From NCBI RefSeq assembly GCF_000190475.1, contig NZ_AEWH01000041.1, forward strand, positions 39,448 through 103,447: a stretch of DNA of 64,000 bases. Direction: 5' to 3'. The notes beneath the pieces were generated by a model. That model worked only from the letters and a program-made list of their open reading frames with translations, was not told the origin of the DNA and made no database searches. The DNA comes from Ornithinibacillus scapharcae TW25. Lineage in GTDB: Bacteria; Bacillota; Bacilli; Bacillales; Amphibacillaceae. The position numbers were made by a program, and so were the translations under genes. Below are positions 9,088 to 17,300 of the stretch, piece after piece; the first letter of the stretch is position 1, and every line of letters starts with the position of its first letter.

Positions 9088-9702
9088 ATGTATAAGAAAT
9101 TTGTGAAGTTAATAATCAGTATATTAACTATTATGTTGTGTATATCTTTTACTTTTACACCAATAGACGCAGCAGTTGGAAAACAAGGATATGCAGTTTA
9201 CAGAGATGGTGTATTCTTTGGTTTGGATTGGCACGCGGGTATGATGGTACAAGGTACAAGAACAAATTATAAGCCTGTTGCCCATGCACCTGGAACAGGT
9301 AGTCAAGTCAAGGCAGATGACTGGAGTAAATTCATGGATGGCAATAATTTCAAAGGAGTATACAGGCCAAATAAAAGTCCTACCTCAGCCGCCCGTGATC
9401 TATTTGTAGCAACCGCAAGAAGTCTTGGACCGGAAAACATTTCATACAATTTGGCATATCAAATGTACTATGATACAGGTACTGCAGGTAGTTATGTATC
9501 AGCTAATGAAATTAGTTCCATGAGATGTGACGGAGTAGTTGAGTTTGTTTATGAATTCCATAATTATAGAGTTTATGGTAGCAACACTTATTGGGATATA
9601 ACAAAGAACTCTTTCTGGGGACGTGATCATCATAGTGGAACAGCAATTACTCCGAAAAAACAAGTAAATTATCTCACAAAAGTAAGCAGTAGCCAACCAT
9701 AG
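9088..9702 (+). CDS. Exported permuted NlpC/P60 (papain-fold) protein
   Basis: The 204-residue protein has a signal peptide (residues 1-29, cleavage near IDAAVG). The mature domain shows GLDWHAGMMV early and SSMRCDGVVEFVYEFHNYRV late. A His block preceding a Cys block (Cys in RCDG) is the order seen in circularly permuted papain-like (NlpC/P60 superfamily) enzymes, whose members cleave amide or ester bonds in cell-wall peptides or lipids. The catalytic assignment is inferred from motif order only. AAAGGATGAGGTG lies at the right distance before the ATG. It is the second gene of a two-gene unit of exported proteins upstream of a peptide-type regulator. Confidence 0.65.
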   Translation: MYKKFVKLIISILTIMLCISFTFTPIDAAVGKQGYAVYRDGVFFGLDWHAGMMVQGTRTNYKPVAHAPGTGSQVKADDWSKFMDGNNFKGVYRPNKSPTSAARDLFVATARSLGPENISYNLAYQMYYDTGTAGSYVSANEISSMRCDGVVEFVYEFHNYRVYGSNTYWDITKNSFWGRDHHSGTAITPKKQVNYLTKVSSSQP

Positions 9703-9939
9703 TATTTCGAGGAAGATATTCTTGTCAAGAACGGAGCATTTTTTCAATTCCTTCCTAGTTGGTCAATTTTAATGCATGGCTAATTCTGATTTACTACATT
9801 ATTATCAGGCCACATCTACTATTTTTCATACTTTGGCTTATTTAGTACCTATTGAGGAAGAAAAAGAAAAACATACTTTTGAAAAAAGCTTCTGTACCAT
9901 GAAATAAACTATCTTACTATATAATTAGAAGTATCCTTG

Positions 9940-10025
9940 CTACTAACTGGAATCAAGTGCGTCGTGCTACTTCCAGATCCTTTGCATGAAAAGGCAATTT
10001 TTCATAATTCCAGTTGGTAGTATTT
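9940..10025 (+). repeat. Long hairpin with T-run after exported-protein pair
   Basis: CTACTAACTGGAAT (9940-9953) pairs with ATTCCAGTTGGTAG (10007-10020), thirteen of fourteen positions, enclosing 53 bases that include an inner CCTTTGCATGAAAAGG hairpin. TATTTTT follows. It could be a composite terminator, a structured RNA or a small MITE-like element. The remainder of 9703-10201 shows no gene. Confidence 0.5.
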
Positions 10026-10201
10026 TTATATGTATAAAATGAAAAATACTTGCGATAATTATGATAAGTTTGGTTTAACAAACTAGCTCTTAGGAATAAA
10101 TATGTTTTTTATTACTGAATTATATAGAATACCTCTTTATTATTTAGACTTTTTTTATTATGATAGTTAGTAATAATTGATAATTTTAGGGGTGTTAATA
10201 T

Positions 10202-11441
10202 ATGATTAATCAAAAAAAACTTAAATATTATCGTAAGAGATTAGAATTAAAACAAATTGAAATATCATATGGTATATGTTCCGTTTCATACTATAGTAAG
10301 ATTGAGAATGGTGTTGTAGAACCCAGCGAAGAATTACTGACACTATTATGTAATAGATTAAACATAAGTATTTTAGATATTAAGGATAACGATAGCTTAA
10401 TAACTACTTTATGTAGTAAGATTAATGAATTTAATAAATATATTCGAAATAGAAATCCAGGCATGATAGAGCAGATTTACCAGGAAGTCACCACTATTGC
10501 AGCGAATAGTAATAATCCTGAAATTTATTTGGTATTAGAATTGTTTCATTTACGAATGTCGTTAATAAAAAATAAATTCTAAGAATGCCTCGTTGCACTA
10601 TCAAAAAGTACAATCTCTTAAAAATCATCTAGGTGATCGAACGTCTTCTTTTTTCTATAGAACATGCGGTCTGTTTCACTATTTTTATGGAAATTTAGAA
10701 ACATCCCTACTATATTATAAGAATGCAGAAAAGTGCATTAGTAATGAAAAGGTTGAAGAGATATATTATCAACTTGCATTAGTATATAGTAGATTAAATA
10801 AATTGTACTTCTCTTCTTATTATTTAAATAAAGCTCTAGATATCTTTCATAGCAAGATGGAATATGATTATTGTATTAATTGTAATTTACTTTTAGGTGT
10901 AAATTATAGAAAGATGAGAGAATACGATAATGCAATTGATTGTTATAAGAAAGTTATCGAACAAGCATATATAAGTAAAGACTTTTCCTTACTGGCCAAA
11001 GTCTATCATAATATTGGTTTAGTATATTCCAAGAAAGAACAATATGAAATTGCTATTGATTATTTTCTCAGAAGTATAGAAGAAGAGGAAAATAAGCATG
11101 CTTTACCAAGTACCTATTACTTAATCTCTAAGGAATATATTATGTTAGGAAAGCTCCAAGATGCGAAAGAATGGGTATTGAAAGGGATAAGATTAGCAGA
11201 GAAGTATGATATAAAGGAATATCTTATAAAACTAAAATCGTTGGAATGTATTGTGGACACAACTAAGAGATATAACCTTACAACCTATATTAACCAGGTT
11301 GCTATTCCTTTCTATGAACAGAGACATGATTGTGAATCTGTGTCTGATCTTGTCCTATTGTTGGCTAACTATCTTGAAAAGGAAAGGAAATATAAGGATG
11401 CATATCTCCTATTAAAAAAACAGTACAAAGGAGAAATATAA
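10202..11441 (+). pseudogene. XRE-TPR (RNPP-like) regulator with frameshift
   Basis: The first frame (10202-10582) gives an XRE helix-turn-helix (residues 1-65, with SYYSKIENGVVEPSEELLTL) and the first helices of a TPR region, ending NKF then TAA. The second frame (to 11441) continues with TPR motifs (for example SLLAKVYHNIGLVYSKKEQY and DNAIDCYKKV). Skipping one base at about 10580 joins NKF to KNASLHYQKV, which restores a good TPR helix and a protein of about 412 residues, the usual size of RNPP regulators (PlcR/NprR/Rap class). Such regulators bind re-imported secreted peptides in the TPR bundle. An export-type peptide gene follows directly (11443-11568). It could be a true pseudogene, a sequencing error or two proteins; the second frame has only a TTG start without a good ribosome site. 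Confidence 0.75.
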
Positions 11442-11442
11442 A

Positions 11443-11568
11443 TTGAGTAGAAAGAGTAAATTACTTATTATTTTATTATTTTCATCTAGCATTATATTCC
11501 CATCTAGCTTCGTCAATAGCGCAGATGATAAACTTCCTGAACCGTTAACTGACAAACCCCGTTCATAG
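11443..11568 (+). CDS. Putative exported signalling-peptide precursor (41 aa)
   Basis: A TTG-started frame begins one base after the regulator stop codon, with AAAGGAG nine bases upstream inside the regulator coding end. It encodes MSRKSK, a hydrophobic core (residues 7-24, LLIILLFSSSIIFPSSFV), a signal-peptidase-like V-N-S site, and a polar tail ADDKLPEPLTDKPRS. Basic start, hydrophobic core, short polar C-terminus and the position right behind an XRE-TPR gene match NprX/PapR/Phr-type pheromone precursors, in which the last 5-10 residues are the signal. It is too short to be called by length alone. A terminator follows about 45 bases downstream. Confidence 0.65.
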   Translation: MSRKSKLLIILLFSSSIIFPSSFVNSADDKLPEPLTDKPRS

Positions 11569-11614
11569 CTAAATGACTTTTCATATAAAAATAGTCTCTA
11601 ATTAAAAACCTGAG

Positions 11615-11656
11615 AAACGACATTAACAACCATTTCGTGTTTTCAATGTCGTTTTT
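11615..11656 (+). terminator. Terminator after peptide gene
   Basis: AAACGACATT (11615-11624) pairs with AATGTCGTTT followed by TT, a plus-strand intrinsic terminator closing the regulator-peptide unit. Confidence 0.75.
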
Positions 11657-11739
11657 CATTTAAGTTCATCTGTATTTTTATAGGAGTTTTATTTTTCTCC
11701 ATTTATAACATTATTCATTCATCATACCCCCTCGAATGG

Positions 11740-12378
11740 TTAGGCACTCCGTCTTTTATTAAAATAAAACATACTCAAAGGCCACCATAACACCGCAAAG
11801 ATAGGATAAATAGCCCAGATTTCCGTTGGCGAGAAAAATATATTAATACTGATGAAAAACAGACTGATAAATAAAGTAGCTTGTATCGAGAAAGCAAAAT
11901 AAGATTTTCGTTTCGCATGGAATACGGATAATGGCCACCACAGAATGACAAATGCAGGGAATATCGACCATGGATAAGATGGTGCTAAATAAATGTTTAA
12001 TAAGACATAGTATAAGATAAATAAAATACTTATAGTAGCCGCAACTAGCATACTACCATTTCGCTTTCCTAATAAAACAAGAACCGGCCATAAGATTAGC
12101 GGAGCAACAGCGTATAAGAACCACGGATAGTTGGGTGTATTGATATAGTTTTCCAATAATAAAACGATAGATAATACAAAACTTCCAACCAACGAGAACA
12201 GAGTCTGTTTTTTCGCTATTAAAGAATAAATACCTAGTGGCAACAACAATAGTAAAACGCTTGGATAAATAAACCATGGATAATGCGTAGTAGTTAGGAA
12301 ATTAACTACCATTAAAAACACAATCGTTAATGCACTACCCGCCATCACAAAACGCCATTCATACCTCATGTTACGCAC
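11740..12378 (-). CDS. Membrane protein made of repeated YPW/WWPL modules
   Basis: This 212-residue integral membrane protein has about eight hydrophobic segments. It consists of four repeats of roughly 48 residues, each with a helix ending in a Tyr/Ile-Pro/Glu-Trp turn and then a proline-rich helix: YPWFIYPSVLLLLLPL, YPWFLYAVAPLILWPV, YPWSIFPAFVILWWPLS and IWAIYPIFAVLWWPLSMF. The adjacent upstream protein ends in one more copy (VIWFVYPTFGVLWWPLSMYY). The start overlaps that gene by eight bases, so they are co-translated. The function is unknown. Context (PadR regulator and HAAS protein) suggests regulated membrane-protein control. Confidence 0.7.
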   Translation of the reverse strand: MRNMRYEWRFVMAGSALTIVFLMVVNFLTTTHYPWFIYPSVLLLLLPLGIYSLIAKKQTLFSLVGSFVLSIVLLLENYINTPNYPWFLYAVAPLILWPVLVLLGKRNGSMLVAATISILFILYYVLLNIYLAPSYPWSIFPAFVILWWPLSVFHAKRKSYFAFSIQATLFISLFFISINIFFSPTEIWAIYPIFAVLWWPLSMFYFNKRRSA

Positions 12379-12796
12379 CTCTCTTTAATCCGGAATACCG
12401 ATAATACATCGATAACGGCCACCAAAGCACTCCAAATGTCGGATATACAAACCAGATTACTTGTGGAGAATAATAGAAATTAATAAAGACAAACAGCCCT
12501 ATCAGAAGCAGACTTCCCCAAATCGAATATTCTAAATTCAGCTTACTATTCTTTAATTTTTTGGAGTGTTCATCCGTTGATTGGGCTGTAACTCCAAGCT
12601 CCTTTTTAAGTTCCTCAATATCCCCGAAGTCAACTATCGCCTTATTTATTGCGTCTTCTTCCTCTTTTCCTTGTTCCATTAAGTCCCAGACTTTTTCTTC
12701 AAGATTCTGTAGAACCTCTTGCACAATAATCGTTTTCTTCTCACTTTCAGGAACATCCTTAAATAAATCATTCACATGCTGGGTTAACTTTTTCAA
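12371..12796 (-). CDS. HAAS-domain membrane protein
   Basis: The 141-residue protein has an N-terminal helical HAAS / permease-prefix domain (residues 1-70: KKLTQHVNDLF, EDAINKAIVDFGDIEELKKELG). Two transmembrane helices follow, carrying one copy of the WFVYPTFGVLWWPLS module shared with the downstream gene. HAAS domains typically occur next to PadR regulators and often in front of membrane proteins. It overlaps padR by four bases and the next gene by eight bases, so the three genes form a translationally coupled operon. Confidence 0.78.
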   Translation of the reverse strand: MKKLTQHVNDLFKDVPESEKKTIIVQEVLQNLEEKVWDLMEQGKEEEDAINKAIVDFGDIEELKKELGVTAQSTDEHSKKLKNSKLNLEYSIWGSLLLIGLFVFINFYYSPQVIWFVYPTFGVLWWPLSMYYRYSGLKRGA

Positions 12797-13122
12797 TTGA
12801 ATCCCTCCATAAAAATGTCAATAATATCTTTCATTTCCTTCCATTCTTCAACCGTTTCTCTAAAATAAGCCTTACCTAATGTCGTAATCCTGTAGTACTT
12901 TCTTTTACCACCTTTGGATTTATTACCGAAATACGATTCAATCAATTCCTTTTTCTCCAATCGTTGGAATACCGCATACAATGTAGCTTCTTTTATTTGA
13001 AATCGTTCATCTGTACGTTGGCTAATCTCCTTTGATATTTCATAGCCGTATCGATCCTTTTCAACTATTAACCTCAATATGATGGAATCTAAATGCCCTC
13101 GTATAATATCACTTCTAATCAA
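12793..13122 (-). CDS. PadR-family transcriptional regulator
   Basis: This 109-residue PadR-type winged-helix repressor shows the N-terminal signature ILRLIVEKDRYGYEISKEI, recognition-helix region IKEATLYAVFQRLEKKELIE, the wing GGKRKYYRITTLGK, and a short C-terminal dimerisation helix. It heads a three-gene operon and has a consensus promoter upstream with two AAAGTACTTT-type palindromes, so autoregulation is likely. PadR small-type regulators respond to drugs, phenolics or membrane stress; the inducer here is unknown. Confidence 0.88.
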   Translation of the reverse strand: MIRSDIIRGHLDSIILRLIVEKDRYGYEISKEISQRTDERFQIKEATLYAVFQRLEKKELIESYFGNKSKGGKRKYYRITTLGKAYFRETVEEWKEMKDIIDIFMEGFN

Positions 13123-13141
13123 GCCGCTACTCCTTTCTCAT

Positions 13142-13208
13142 AAAGTACTTTGTCACGTAGAGTTCTATCTGATAGAGTAATTGTAATACAAAGTACTCTG
13201 CGTGTCAA
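13142..13208 (-). promoter_or_regulatory. Sigma-A promoter and palindromic operators of padR operon
   Basis: On the minus strand, TTGACA (13203-13208) is followed after 17 bases by TACAAT (13180-13185). AGAGTACTTT lies in the spacer and a perfect palindrome AAAGTACTTT lies downstream (13142-13151). This placement is ideal for repression by the PadR product. Confidence 0.75.
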
Positions 13209-13220
13209 AGTAATTTTTGG

Positions 13221-13248
13221 GGAACATGGGGACAGGTCCCTTGTCCCA
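13221..13248. repeat. Short GGGACA...TGTCCC palindromic element
   Basis: GGAACATGGGGACAGGTCCC continues into TTGTCCCA; GGGACA (13228-13233) pairs with TGTCCC (13242-13247). It is a G/C-rich REP-like palindrome in AT-rich intergenic DNA. I recall similar elements being dispersed in Bacillaceae genomes, but only one copy is seen here. Confidence 0.4.
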
Positions 13249-13328
13249 GCCTTTCCTCATTTGAATCATATCCTCGGTCTATTATGTAGCATGTGATATC
13301 CCTAACTCTGTAAAGATTATATAAGTAT

Positions 13329-13382
13329 AAAAAAAGCTGCACTCTCAAATGCATTTCATACATTCAGTAGTACAGCTTTTTT
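13329..13382. terminator. Bidirectional terminator
   Basis: AAAAAAGCTGCACT at about 13330 pairs with AGTACAGCTTTTTT ending at 13382, with one mismatch. A-runs and T-runs flank both arms. It closes the 57-codon gene on the minus strand. Confidence 0.7.
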
Positions 13383-13387
13383 ACCAT

Positions 13388-13561
13388 TCATATTATTACT
13401 CTACGTTTAACCTCACTGACAGATATAATAGATGCTTGGTCTCCATATGTAGACCGAAACTTCTTCCTTGCTTCTGCAGGTGTTCGAGCAATAATTGAAT
13501 TTATTTGCTTTTCATTGTTCCGTTCCGCTTCTACGATATATCGTTTAGCACCACATTTCAT
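13388..13561 (-). CDS. Small basic conserved-type protein (57 aa)
   Basis: A 57-residue frame begins MKCGAKRYIVEAERNNEKQ and ends VSEVKRRVII. It has an ARKKFRSTYGDQASIISVSE segment that looks like a compact alpha/beta domain. GGGTGG lies upstream of the ATG and a terminator lies six bases past the stop. The codon pattern and ordered charge distribution look like real coding. It resembles short hypothetical proteins common in Bacillaceae, but I cannot name a family. Confidence 0.6.
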   Translation of the reverse strand: MKCGAKRYIVEAERNNEKQINSIIARTPAEARKKFRSTYGDQASIISVSEVKRRVII

Positions 13562-13593
13562 CTAGTTCCACCCCGCAATCACCATCAACTATC

Positions 13594-14442
13594 CTAGGAT
13601 AAAAACTCTTTCAATGCCTTGCCAGCGTTCTCTGCATCTCTTATTCCCTGATCATATAACGCAGTCAGTTTTTCCTTATTTCTTTCTATACGTCCAACCT
13701 CAAGTGGCTCAGATGGACTAATGATAAACACATTCCCTTTCTTCTCTTCCTCGTAAATGTACGCTAAAGTTTCATTGTAAACCTTGTGTCGTTTCTCCAA
13801 TGCTCTTACTAAACCAGGATAGTCTTTATATTTCTTCCTAAAGTACCAACCAAATGATTGAGGTTTCTTAGAATATCCTCTGTTTCTAGTTAAGACAACT
13901 ACATTCTTACGATTTCCGTCTTTCTCTGATTGTTTAAGAGGTATCGGATCGGATATTCCACCGTCCATCAACAATCTACCCTCGTATGGCACTACTGGAG
14001 CAACCAATGGTAAAGAACTAGACGCACGAATAACTGTTAAGACATCTTTTTGATAATCCTTCTTTTTGTAAAATACAGCTTCACCAGTCATACAATCCGT
14101 TGTTCCGATGACAAATTCTTCTTTTGCCTGATAAAATGCTTCAAAATCATATGGCTCTATTTGGTTTGGCAAACTGTCAAATAAGAAGTCCATTCCAAAA
14201 AGTTGACGTTTTTTTATTAAATTACGAAATGATAAATAATCAGGATGATTGATATAATCTATGTTCACCGCTCTATTTCTATCCATTTGACGGGAGACAT
14301 AGGAAGAACCGTTACAAGCGCCTGCTGATACTCCAATAATATAAGGTAAGTATATCTCCTGCTCCATTAGATAACGAATAACTCCCGCTGTGTATACTCC
14401 TCTACTTCCTCCACCCTCTAGTACTAAACCAGTCTGTTCCAT
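13594..14442 (-). CDS. Patatin-like phospholipase (YjjU type)
   Basis: The 282-residue patatin-fold acyl hydrolase shows the oxyanion loop LEGGGSRGVYTAG (residues 8-20), nucleophile elbow GVSAG (Ser39) and the catalytic Asp in LLMDGGISDP (Asp160), so the Ser-Asp dyad is intact. It has no signal peptide, so it is probably a cytoplasmic or peripheral lipase/esterase acting on phospholipids or acyl chains. It appears to be transcribed alone; the substrate is unknown. Confidence 0.85.
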   Translation of the reverse strand: MEQTGLVLEGGGSRGVYTAGVIRYLMEQEIYLPYIIGVSAGACNGSSYVSRQMDRNRAVNIDYINHPDYLSFRNLIKKRQLFGMDFLFDSLPNQIEPYDFEAFYQAKEEFVIGTTDCMTGEAVFYKKKDYQKDVLTVIRASSSLPLVAPVVPYEGRLLMDGGISDPIPLKQSEKDGNRKNVVVLTRNRGYSKKPQSFGWYFRKKYKDYPGLVRALEKRHKVYNETLAYIYEEEKKGNVFIISPSEPLEVGRIERNKEKLTALYDQGIRDAENAGKALKEFLS

Positions 14443-14630
14443 ATATAATCCCTCATTAAATGTACAAATTTATGTTTCTTTCTCCATTATAAATATTAAG
14501 GGAAAAACTTTCTAATGATGAGCTTCTACAACTCTTACACATCAGAGGAAGATCAGTACCAAGATGAGACAGTTTGAAACAGTAACATACCAAACTTACT
14601 GGATTGCTACTTAGAACTTTAATCAGTTGC

Positions 14631-15322
14631 TTATATTTCTCCAATATGTTCCACCGTCTTAATTGAAAGGAAGATACTAAGTGCGCCAATTAAACACAAA
14701 CTAACAACAATAGGCTCCGGTTTCAGATGTAGGAATGATGAGAAGTTTGGTAATTGCATCATGACCATAGAACAAATTATAGTTAGTACAGTACCCCTTA
14801 ACCAAATTCCAAAAAGAAAAGAGGTACAAAACTGATTAATGTAACAATAAGTGAATTCAAGAATATCGAACCAAAATATGTCAGTATATCTGAACTGGTT
14901 GGCTGACCATTTATAAAAGGGAAAAACTGATCGATTGTATAGGTTACTATGCCTGTAAATATATAGGAAATTACCGTAACTACAAAGATACATAATGCGA
15001 TAAATAAGATTTTTGCCAAATAAAGCTTTTTTCTACTAATTGGATAACCGAAGGAAAGTGCCATTGTTTTATTTTTATATTCTTCAATGAATACTTGATT
15101 AATAAGAGAGCCACCGAATAGAACAAATCCCATCTGTATATAAAAATTAAGTTCTATAGCAGAAGCATAACTCTCACCAAATGCAGGCATTACCGCATTG
15201 ATAAAGAAAACTGGCATTATCATGATAATAAGCATATAGATGATTATTTCACTAATTACTGTTTGGCGCTTTAATTTTTTCCATTCTAACCATATTAATT
15301 TAACCAATTCGATTCCCTCCAT
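14631..15322 (-). pseudogene. Bcr-type ABC permease with one-base frameshift
   Basis: The first frame (15322-14798) gives an ABC-2 permease with five or so transmembrane helices (VKLIWLEWKKLKRQ start, typical of BcrB/lantibiotic-immunity permeases) and stops after FFLEFG. The other frame carries on with GIWLRGTVLTIICSMVMMQL to HIGEI at 14631. Adding one T at the five-T run of the mRNA (14811-14815) restores FFFGIWLRG and a protein of about 230 residues, the normal family size. The likely start is the TTG at 15307 behind GGAGGG. It follows its ATPase gene with a short overlap. It is either truly broken or a homopolymer error. Confidence 0.75.
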
Positions 15323-16223
15323 TTATTTGCGTATAGAAGTAATCTTCCAAAGAACTGGTATGTTTCTGGATTTCTTCGATACCAATATCATGGAGAATTA
15401 GCAGTTTAGAAATATCGGTTTGAGAGTATGTCAAATCATAAATTCTAATTCTGTTCCCTTGAATCATTTTCATGTTCGTTAATTGAAGTTCACTCTCAAG
15501 AATATACAATGTTTTTTGTACATCAGTTGTCACGATTTCAATATACTCTGTCCGCTCTTTTCGAATATCTTCTAATGTAACTTCATTTATTAGCCTTCCA
15601 TTATTAATGACACCAATCCTATCTACAACCTGTTCCATTTCAGCTAATATATGACTAGAAAGTATAAAGGTTATTCCGTATTCCTTATTAAGCATTAAAA
15701 TTAAATCCCTTGTATCTTTTATCCCGATTGGATCGAGCCCATTAGTCGGTTCATCAAAAATAATTAATTCAGGCTTTGTGATAACAGCTCTAGCAATTCC
15801 AAGTCTCTGCTTCATTCCAAGAGAAAACTCTTTAACAACTTTATCCTCTATCCCTTTTAGCTGAACCAAGTCCAGTGCTTGTTTAATTCCTTTTTCATCG
15901 TAGTATCCTAAATATTCGCAATGAAGCTTCAGATTTTCCATTGCAGTTAAATGCTCAAAAAAGATAGGGTATTCAATAATACTTCCTACTCTTTTTAAAA
16001 GGGATTTAGAATGATCGGTAAGACGCTTACCAAATAATTCGATTTCACCGCTTGAAGGCTTTGTTATTCCAGTAAGTAATTTCATAAGTGTTGTTTTGCC
16101 TGCACCATTTTGACCAAGTAAACCATATATTTCTCCTTTTCGGATTTGAAGATTGATGTTTGATACTATCGCTTTTCTTCGGGTATGTTTAGTCAACCCA
16201 CTTGTTTTCACAATAAGTTCCAT
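15300..16223 (-). CDS. ABC transporter ATPase, BcrA/lantibiotic-immunity type
   Basis: The 307-residue ATP-binding subunit has Walker A GQNGAGKTT (residues 37-45), Q-loop and signature FSLGMKQRLGIARA, Walker B LIIFDEPTNGLD and the H-loop in SSHILAEME. It also has the roughly 80-residue C-terminal extension usual for BcrA/NukF/DrrA-like proteins. It would pair with the downstream permease to remove peptide antibiotics such as bacitracin or lantibiotics from the membrane. The upstream two-component genes suggest induction by the drug. It is intact, unlike its permease and kinase partners. Confidence 0.88.
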   Translation of the reverse strand: MELIVKTSGLTKHTRRKAIVSNINLQIRKGEIYGLLGQNGAGKTTLMKLLTGITKPSSGEIELFGKRLTDHSKSLLKRVGSIIEYPIFFEHLTAMENLKLHCEYLGYYDEKGIKQALDLVQLKGIEDKVVKEFSLGMKQRLGIARAVITKPELIIFDEPTNGLDPIGIKDTRDLILMLNKEYGITFILSSHILAEMEQVVDRIGVINNGRLINEVTLEDIRKERTEYIEIVTTDVQKTLYILESELQLTNMKMIQGNRIRIYDLTYSQTDISKLLILHDIGIEEIQKHTSSLEDYFYTQINGGNRIG

Positions 16224-16362
16224 CCTTCCGCCTCCTTTTTCTATATCATAAACACGAATAATATCTTTTTTCTTTCTAAATCCTTACAAAATCCTTAAGT
16301 TTTAAAAATAGAATCAAAAGTGATTAAGGCACCCACTCTTTGTGGCTGCCTATTATTAAATG

Positions 16363-17297
16363 TTAATATGTTATGCGACGAAATTCACACGTAAAAACCG
16401 TTCTTTCATATGGTGTACTGCTTAACTGAATACTTCCTTTCATTGCTTCAATTAAATGTTTCGTAATACTTAAACCAAGTCCACTCCCTTGAAATTCAGG
16501 ATTTCTTGCATCATCTAGAGTATATAACCGATCAAAGACCTGTGCTTGATGGATCTTAGCTATACCTTTTCCTCTATCCCAAATATCAATTGCAATATCA
16601 TCCCCAACTTCTCGAATGGTTAGACCAATAATCCCTCCGTCAATTCCATAACGTATTGCATTAGAAATAAGATTGCTTAATGCCCGATTTAATCCATCTT
16701 CATTTCCTAAGATATAAAAATTGTGTTCGGGAATATTTACTTCGACTTGAATGTTTTTTGTTTGGAGTAAATCATAATACTCGAGGATATTCTTTCTGCA
16801 AATTTCATTTACAGAAACTCTGGTTAAAGGAATAGAATAATCACCCGAATCGAGTTTAACAAGGTCAAAGAACTGATTTATAAGGTCAATTACATTTAAT
16901 ATTTTTTATGAAGACTGGAAATAACCTTCTTTTTCTCTCCATCACTCATACTATTGTCTAAATCTAATATTTCTACATAGCCTAAAATAACGGTTAATGG
17001 CGTTTTCAAATCGTGTGACATATTAGATAATAGTCTTTTTAAGCTTTCTTTTGTTTTTTCATAATCAGCTATGATCTGTTGATTGTAATCGAGTAGACAA
17101 TTTACTTGAATTAAGAATTGCTGGATTGCCTTTTGTTCAGTTTGGATTAATACTTTTTCAGTGGTCTTTTGTTCAATAATATCAGACAGCTTCTCTTGTA
17201 TTTCGTTCATATCTCTAATCATTTTTCTTTTCTCATAAGTTTGTATTAGGATTATCATTAGCAATATTAGAAAGATACCACTCACTATGAAAGTCAT
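16363..17297 (-). pseudogene. Sensor histidine kinase with one-base frameshift
   Basis: The first frame (17297-16896) has one N-terminal transmembrane helix, a coiled coil and the H-box SNMSHDLKTPLTVILGYVEI, then stops after HKKY. The other frame continues NVIDLINQFFDLVKLDSG, then N box NRALSNLISNAIRYG, G1 DIWDRGKGI and G2 GSGLGLSI, and ends near 16363. One extra A at the six-A run of the mRNA (16912-16917) restores a 311-residue OmpR-partner kinase. The regulator gene precedes it by three bases. In this state phosphotransfer would fail because the ATP-binding domain is out of frame. Confidence 0.78.
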
Positions 17298-17300
17298 ATG

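Noticed and set aside
10593-10640. Treating the second half of the XRE-TPR gene as an independent gene with a TTG start
   Set aside because: No ribosome site precedes it, and the one-base repair gives a seamless TPR helix, so a single broken gene is the simpler reading.
13142-13208. Reading the AAAGTACTTT repeats as a CRISPR-like or transposon-end repeat
   Set aside because: Only two short copies positioned exactly on a promoter; an operator explains them.
14456-14689. A 77-codon minus-strand frame behind the permease
   Set aside because: It overlaps the end of the permease in another frame and lacks a start signal and coding character.
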